Below, piece after piece: positions 58,579-64,000 of a DNA stretch of 64,000 nt (position 1 is its first letter; each line of letters opens with the position of its first letter). The notes beneath the pieces are model-generated. The model was given only the letters and a program-made list of their open reading frames with translations, had not been told where the DNA came from and searched no databases. Origin of the DNA: Erythrocercus mccallii (Eukaryota; Chordata; Aves; Passeriformes; Dicruridae); assembly GCA_013397435.1 (NCBI GenBank), contig VZRG01000159.1:520816-584815 (forward strand), read 5' to 3'. Made by a program: the position numbers and the translations under genes.

Positions 58579-61500
58579 CTACCACAAGACAAATAAACAA
58601 AACCAAGATTAATCAAGACAGGAAACAAACCAGCAAGCACGTGGTTTAAAATAAAAGCAATACCATAATTGTAGCACATCCACTGGCTGTGGTAGCATTT
58701 TGTTGACACAGTGGGCTTACCTACAACTAGTCATAAATAACAACTTAATCACATATCAGCAGGTAATATTTCATACTGGATTACACACATGGGACCACAT
58801 TCATTTGAATCCTAGGTATATTTGCTAATGCCACATTAAGTAAGAAAGACAGATGAGAAAATGATGAACACAGCCTTAAATTAAAAGATTAAACTTCTAG
58901 TAGCTTGATAACAGTAACAAAATAACAGAAGATATTAGTCAAAAGTAAGGTAGATGTTATGTTAAAAAACAACATGTTAGACAGATAGAATTCCCATATA
59001 AATCAAGGCCAACTGGTTACGATCTTTAGATTGTAAATAATGATTTGAGTACATTCCAGCAATAAAGACAGACCTTGAATAACTGCTGCTGATGCTCTGT
59101 ACCTTCCATGAGAAGGTCTGGATAATCTGTGTTTACCAGTTTAAAGAGTGTGACTGCACTCTTAGTCAAAGCAAACTCCACACTACCTTGAAGCAATGAA
59201 GGCAAAATCTTGGTCATTATCCACCTCGAGTTGGACGTTTAAAATCAATGCTTAAGATTCAACATTGCTTTTCTTTCCACTAACTACAAAAAGGGCCTAG
59301 GCTAACTGGATAAAGACTCCTTCATTGTGAATGCCTGTCAGCTTGGAGTTTTTTCCCCTCATAACACAGACTACATTAGTCCTAGATTAGGGGAGATATT
59401 TCAGAGGTTGGGAGAGTGCTATAGCCAACATTTGAAGAGTTCACACAGGCCAGCAGTAGCTCAGAGACTTTTTCAACAGAAGCATATAATTTCCAGCAGG
59501 TGAGTTTCAAAGTGCTATGCATGTAATAAATTAAGGATTTCACTTTTTGGTCTCCTCAGGAACATCACAATTGTCTGTGTTTTCGCAGCTTCCACAGAGA
59601 GCATTCAGATGCACTTCAGCCATCTCCCCCCACCCCTCCACTTCAGATGGATTTACAGGAAGTTAGTTTGCAAGCTGCTACGTATTCAAGAAACATAGGC
59701 ACTTCTTGTGCCTATCAGCCAGAACCCTCTAAGAGTGCTCACAGATCTCTTGGCTCTGAAATTGCTCATGAAGGTTTTTATTTCAAGACTTTGTTAATTT
59801 GTTTGTATCTCAGAGCCTATATTTCTTTGGCATTTGCAGCACAAGGCACCAATAAGCAAAATTATCTTTTCAAAGTTGCTTTAAAGAGAAGCTGGTGGCA
59901 AAAATGTCATCATATAAATCACAAGATTTTCCTGTCTCTGAGCTGGATCACACTGAGGAAGAAAATGATGACACTATTTTGTAGTTGTCTTCCACGTCAC
60001 ACTCCCATTCTGAGTAATGTCAAAAACCTTCCTGGTTTACAGTGAGTTACATATAATCAATAGGCCACATAGTTTGCCTGAGTATCAAAGTACACAACAG
60101 CTCAGAGAAAATGAGGACACTTAATTGTTTACACAACACAATGGTATCTTTTCCTTGAGTTACTGGGATTTAAATGTCATCTCCCTTCATAGTTCCATAA
60201 ACTACATTTCCCTCAGATCCTGCTGGTTGATTGTGTGGGGTTATACTCCAGGAGGTGAAAACCAAGGGGAAGATCCAGGATCTCCTTCAGATTGGACAGA
60301 ACTTTTCCTGAGCCTCCTTCATGCTGCACAACTCTGTATGTGACCCAATACCAGTCCTGAAACAGCCTTACCTTGCTATCCTGCTAGGTTATTTTTTCCA
60401 AGAAGAAAGATTCTTTTCTCATTAGCATACAGTTACAGATATCCTCTGTAGGTTAACCCTATGAGGACACAGGAAAGACCCTTAATACCAGAGAGCCTTC
60501 CTAAACATATCAGCTGGATTTTTAACTTTTTTCCATCCCTTTTTCTGTCATCTGATTGATGCAAATTCTTTCAGAATTATTGCATTGTTAAACAGAGGGA
60601 CAGTTACAACTTTTTAGTGTTCTGTTACTATTACACACATATGGCAATTACAGTACTTATAAAATTACACTACAACTAAGTATTATGACTAGAAATACTT
60701 ATGAATATTTGAAAATAAATCCCATAGAAGACTGGCACCATGCAAAATGTGGTATTACACACATTACCCAAGTATCCTGTAACTCCACCAGAGTCCTTAC
60801 ATTCTTCTCAGTCATTCCATCTTCTCACTGCCTGTTAACCATCTTCTTAGAACGAAAAGGCTGTGAAGTGAAACCTCCTCATAAGCCCTGTTTATTAGCT
60901 TCACGTTTCACTGCACACTGATAGTGCTGCCATTTTGTTACAACTTCACGTGGATTTGTGTCCTCCTTGCTGTGCAGAGGGAGATTCAAAATACAAGTTC
61001 CCCAGTGTGTAGTTAGCTCAAGAAGCTCCCCTAGTCCTGTTTTCTCCTAAGGTCACACTACAGTTCATCTCCTGTGACTTTGTGAAGGTGCATTATAAAG
61101 CAGATGACTTGTCCATAAGTTCTTCCCAGGACTAGTATGTTTTGGTTGGTTTGGTTTTTTTTTTAACCTGATCCATTTCACCAATCTGTGTAGCAGCACA
61201 GACCCACAGATCATTTGAAAAGGACAGCTTCATTAAAAAGAAAAAAAAAACAAATCAAAAACAACAAAAACAATAAAACAACAAAAACCCCAGGCTGCGA
61301 ATTGAATGAGCAGTCAGTGGGAAAGAGGGGTTAGCAAAGCTTTAATGCTGAAGATAATACACACTCCTCTTCTTCTGACTTGCTCCATCTTCTCTGAGAG
61401 TATACTGTGCTTGTTAAGTCAAAAAACTGTGCTTCGATTCTAGCAAAGGCATGTCTGTATCTGGATCAAGAAGAAAAAGCCACCACACTTTGAAGAGGCA

Positions 61501-64000
61501 GTCTTTTGCCCAGAGTCTCCTGATGACACCTCTCCTTACCAGAAAAGCCTTTGTCTTTCTTCATATGTTCCCCAACACTCCTCCCTTCAACCCTTTCCAT
61601 ATACCTTACCAAATCTTCCAGCTATCTCTTCAGCTCCTCCTGCCACCATCCACTGCTCTTCCCACTGCTTGCTGAGCAAGTCACCAACCTTTGCTCCTTG
61701 CTCATGGCCTCTCAGGCTTGTTTTGGTGTTGGTGGAGAGTCATATGACCCCTAGATTACTCCAGAGTGCCACAGGCACCGATCAGACACCAGTGAGGTCT
61801 CACTATCTTCTCCCTGAAAGCTAGCACAGCTAAGATTGTAGTCCCATATCCAGGAAGCCTGAATGCCATCCAAATAATTTGGCTGCAGTGTTTCCTAATA
61901 CTAGCTGGCTTTAAACAGTTCTCCTCAATGCAACTTAGAGGATCCAATGAAAGCAAATCAAACCCTGCCAAAGTGTCCACCCTTCTCCAACAAACAGACA
62001 CAGTGATCCAAGCAGAATTTAAGTCAGCCAAGTACGGCCCTTCACACTATTTAAGCCACCAGTGCAGATCACTCCAACTAAACACCCCATCAGGGCTATC
62101 TGTGCTGATGTGATGGCTCATTTATGCTTTACTTACTCAAAAGCTAGAACCTTGATCACAGGTTCTTATTTCTTTCAAATACTTGCTTTCCTTTTCACTA
62201 ACACAAAATATTAACTGTCTTGCTACCAAAGGAGAAGAAAGCAGGAAAATTGCATCCCTTTAATGGGTTGGTAAGTCCTATTTTTATAGAGTCACTCCAG
62301 ATAATATCTCTGTGAGCAAATCCTGCCAAATGCTTACAGAAATAAGCAGAAATAGTATGTAGACAGCCAAGGACTTACCTAGTTTGCTGGTACAGAACAC
62401 AAGTACACATTAAAACATGAAAGCTTAGGTGAATTTGGGGAAAAATGTAAAGTAGGAATGAGGACAAGGATAGGCTATAAAGGACGAAACTGGGAAGAAC
62501 AGAAGACAGCTGAAGTTACTGAGGTTAAGTAACTAAACATTTAGAATAATTTCTAACAGGGGAGTGCATTAAGTGCTAAATTCTTCACAAAAATTGCAAC
62601 TGAACATGAAAATAAGCTTTTCCAAGCCTCCACACAGATATCTGTTCTACTACAGCAGCACCTTCTGTTTCATTTCAACAATTAGAGAACCACAGTGGAA
62701 TAAGGTTGTTACAGTTAACAGTTAAAAACAATCATAAAAGATCACCATGCTTGACTGAAAAGTTAAGTTACAGGGGAAACAGTTCTGTATGACAACATAA
62801 TGCAGCCACATAAACAGGTGTTTAATTTGGGGTTTGCTTTTTTTTGTTGCTGGTTTGTGGATTTTTTCCCTTAGTAAGCTAGACAGAAGCAAGAGAAGAA
62901 CTACAGCTTAACTCCTGCAGTTCCACAGCTTATGGGCAGTATTTTGAGCTCTGTGCTGGCATGGCTAGAATGCCTTCTACTTTAAAGCTAGCTCCTATAG
63001 GCCTACATTAAACCACAATCACAGCACAGTGCATATACCCAGTGAAAATCCCTGCAATTTACAACACCGAGGACAAGCATCACTGAGCTCACCTGTTTAT
63101 GAGTACAGCTGGCTTGTTAACAGACACCATTCTCCTTCGTTAAAGACTGCTATACTGAAAAATCATTACTCAGTGGCTAAATCCACAGCTGGAATACAGT
63201 GAAGGTGTAAAAACAACAGAAGTCTCTATCACATACGTATACGGTGCTTGTGCTATAGGATATGATCAAGCAAAAAAAAGTAGTCATAAGCAAGTACTAC
63301 AATATCTGCTTATGCTACAGGAACATCTAGGAGTCCCATTCAAGAAGAGGTCAACAAAACCCCTAATTTATGCATAAATTCAGACTAAGATTATACCCTT
63401 TTCACCTTCAATTTGGATACCTATTTATTTTCGGTACTGGATTTACACAGAAATTTAATGGGTGTTTGCAATGACTCCACTTCTATCAGTATTTCAGCAT
63501 ACTAGGAGTTACCAGTTTGGTGTGACATTCCACCACTTTCAGCAGTGCCTCCGGATACTGATAAAAGATCAGCAGACTGCCAAGACAAAAGTCACTTTAT
63601 CCCATGTGGGAATGTGTTAACCAAGATAATCTTTAAGCAAAAAAAGCACTGGTCTCAAGTGTCCCTGTCTACCCCCCAAGCTGGGGACAAAGGTAACTCA
63701 CATACCTGAGAGTAGCAGTTCAGTGCAGAACTTTTGCCATAGAAAAGCTTCAGAACATCTAAACTAACAGATGCACAATCATTACCAAAATTATTTTAAG
63801 ACCCAACCTAGCACAAGAAGTACTGCTGCATAGAGGTCCAACATGCATTCAAATGTGCTGCTGGGACAACTTTCCCTTCAGGTGTTGATCTCAACAGCTG
63901 CACTGGAGCAGTGGCTCATATGGAGAGCTGATAACCAGCATGGAGGTGTCCTAGAGCTGCATAATGCTGTGTCACTACTCAGATTTGAAGAACACACTAG
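58579..64000. other. GJB6 5' intron/upstream region, no gene recognised
   Basis: AT-rich sequence with no CpG island and no supported exon. GJB6 exon 1 and promoter were not found and may be CpG-poor or beyond the window. The expected next gene by synteny, CRYL1, is not recognisable here. An A-rich tract with CAAAA-like units lies at about 61234-61287. Confidence 0.45.

Noticed and set aside
1..64000. CRISPR arrays, operons, phage or bacterial mobile systems
   Set aside because: No direct-repeat/spacer pattern or dense prokaryotic coding was seen. Introns, CpG islands, LINEs and connexins show the DNA is vertebrate.

Overview
The window reads as vertebrate, specifically bird, nuclear DNA. 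It has sparse short coding exons, AT-rich non-coding sequence, CpG islands, several CR1 LINE copies on both strands and solo retroviral LTRs. A short SINE joins a tRNA-Ile-like head to a CR1-like tail. From memory, that SINE type (TguSINE1-like) and these LTR styles point to a songbird (Passeriformes); this is inference. The gene content is the GJA3-GJB2-GJB6 connexin cluster (human 13q12; avian chromosome 1 by known synteny).

Layout. 1-11.7 kb: AT-rich sequence 3' of GJA3, with one CR1 scrap, one short exon-like segment and possible GJA3 3'UTR. 11.7-20.3 kb: GJA3 (connexin 46, the counterpart of chicken Cx56) on the minus strand. Its whole coding sequence is in one exon; a roughly 6 kb intron leads up to a CpG island that should hold the promoter and non-coding exon 1. 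20.6-30.4 kb: CR1 copies and two solo LTRs. 31.5-35.8 kb: GJB2 (connexin 26), minus strand, with a CpG-island promoter that keeps GC boxes and a TTAAAA box, and two short-period tandem repeats close to the start site. 36.8-53.8 kb: intergenic, with two long CR1 copies, each split by later insertions. 57.7-58.6 kb: GJB6 (connexin 30), minus strand. 58.6-64 kb: upstream of GJB6, no recognisable gene.

How the genes work together. All three encode four-pass gap-junction subunits that assemble as hexameric connexons and pair between cells. GJA3 is chiefly a lens-fibre connexin. GJB2 and GJB6 are co-expressed in the inner ear and epithelia and can form mixed channels. All three have the family architecture of an intronless coding region just downstream of a splice acceptor.

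Most interesting observations: (1) GJB2 and GJB6 share stretches of 146 bp and 62 bp with no mismatch, inside genes that otherwise differ at many silent sites, which suggests gene conversion. (2) The lysine at position 125, used for CO2-dependent carbamylation in mammalian Cx26/Cx30, is arginine in this GJB6, and the surrounding motif is altered in this GJB2. (3) A 14-bp minisatellite lies in the predicted GJB2 5'UTR. (4) Two CR1 copies carry nested insertions with readable boundaries. I found no sign of a wholly new type of system.
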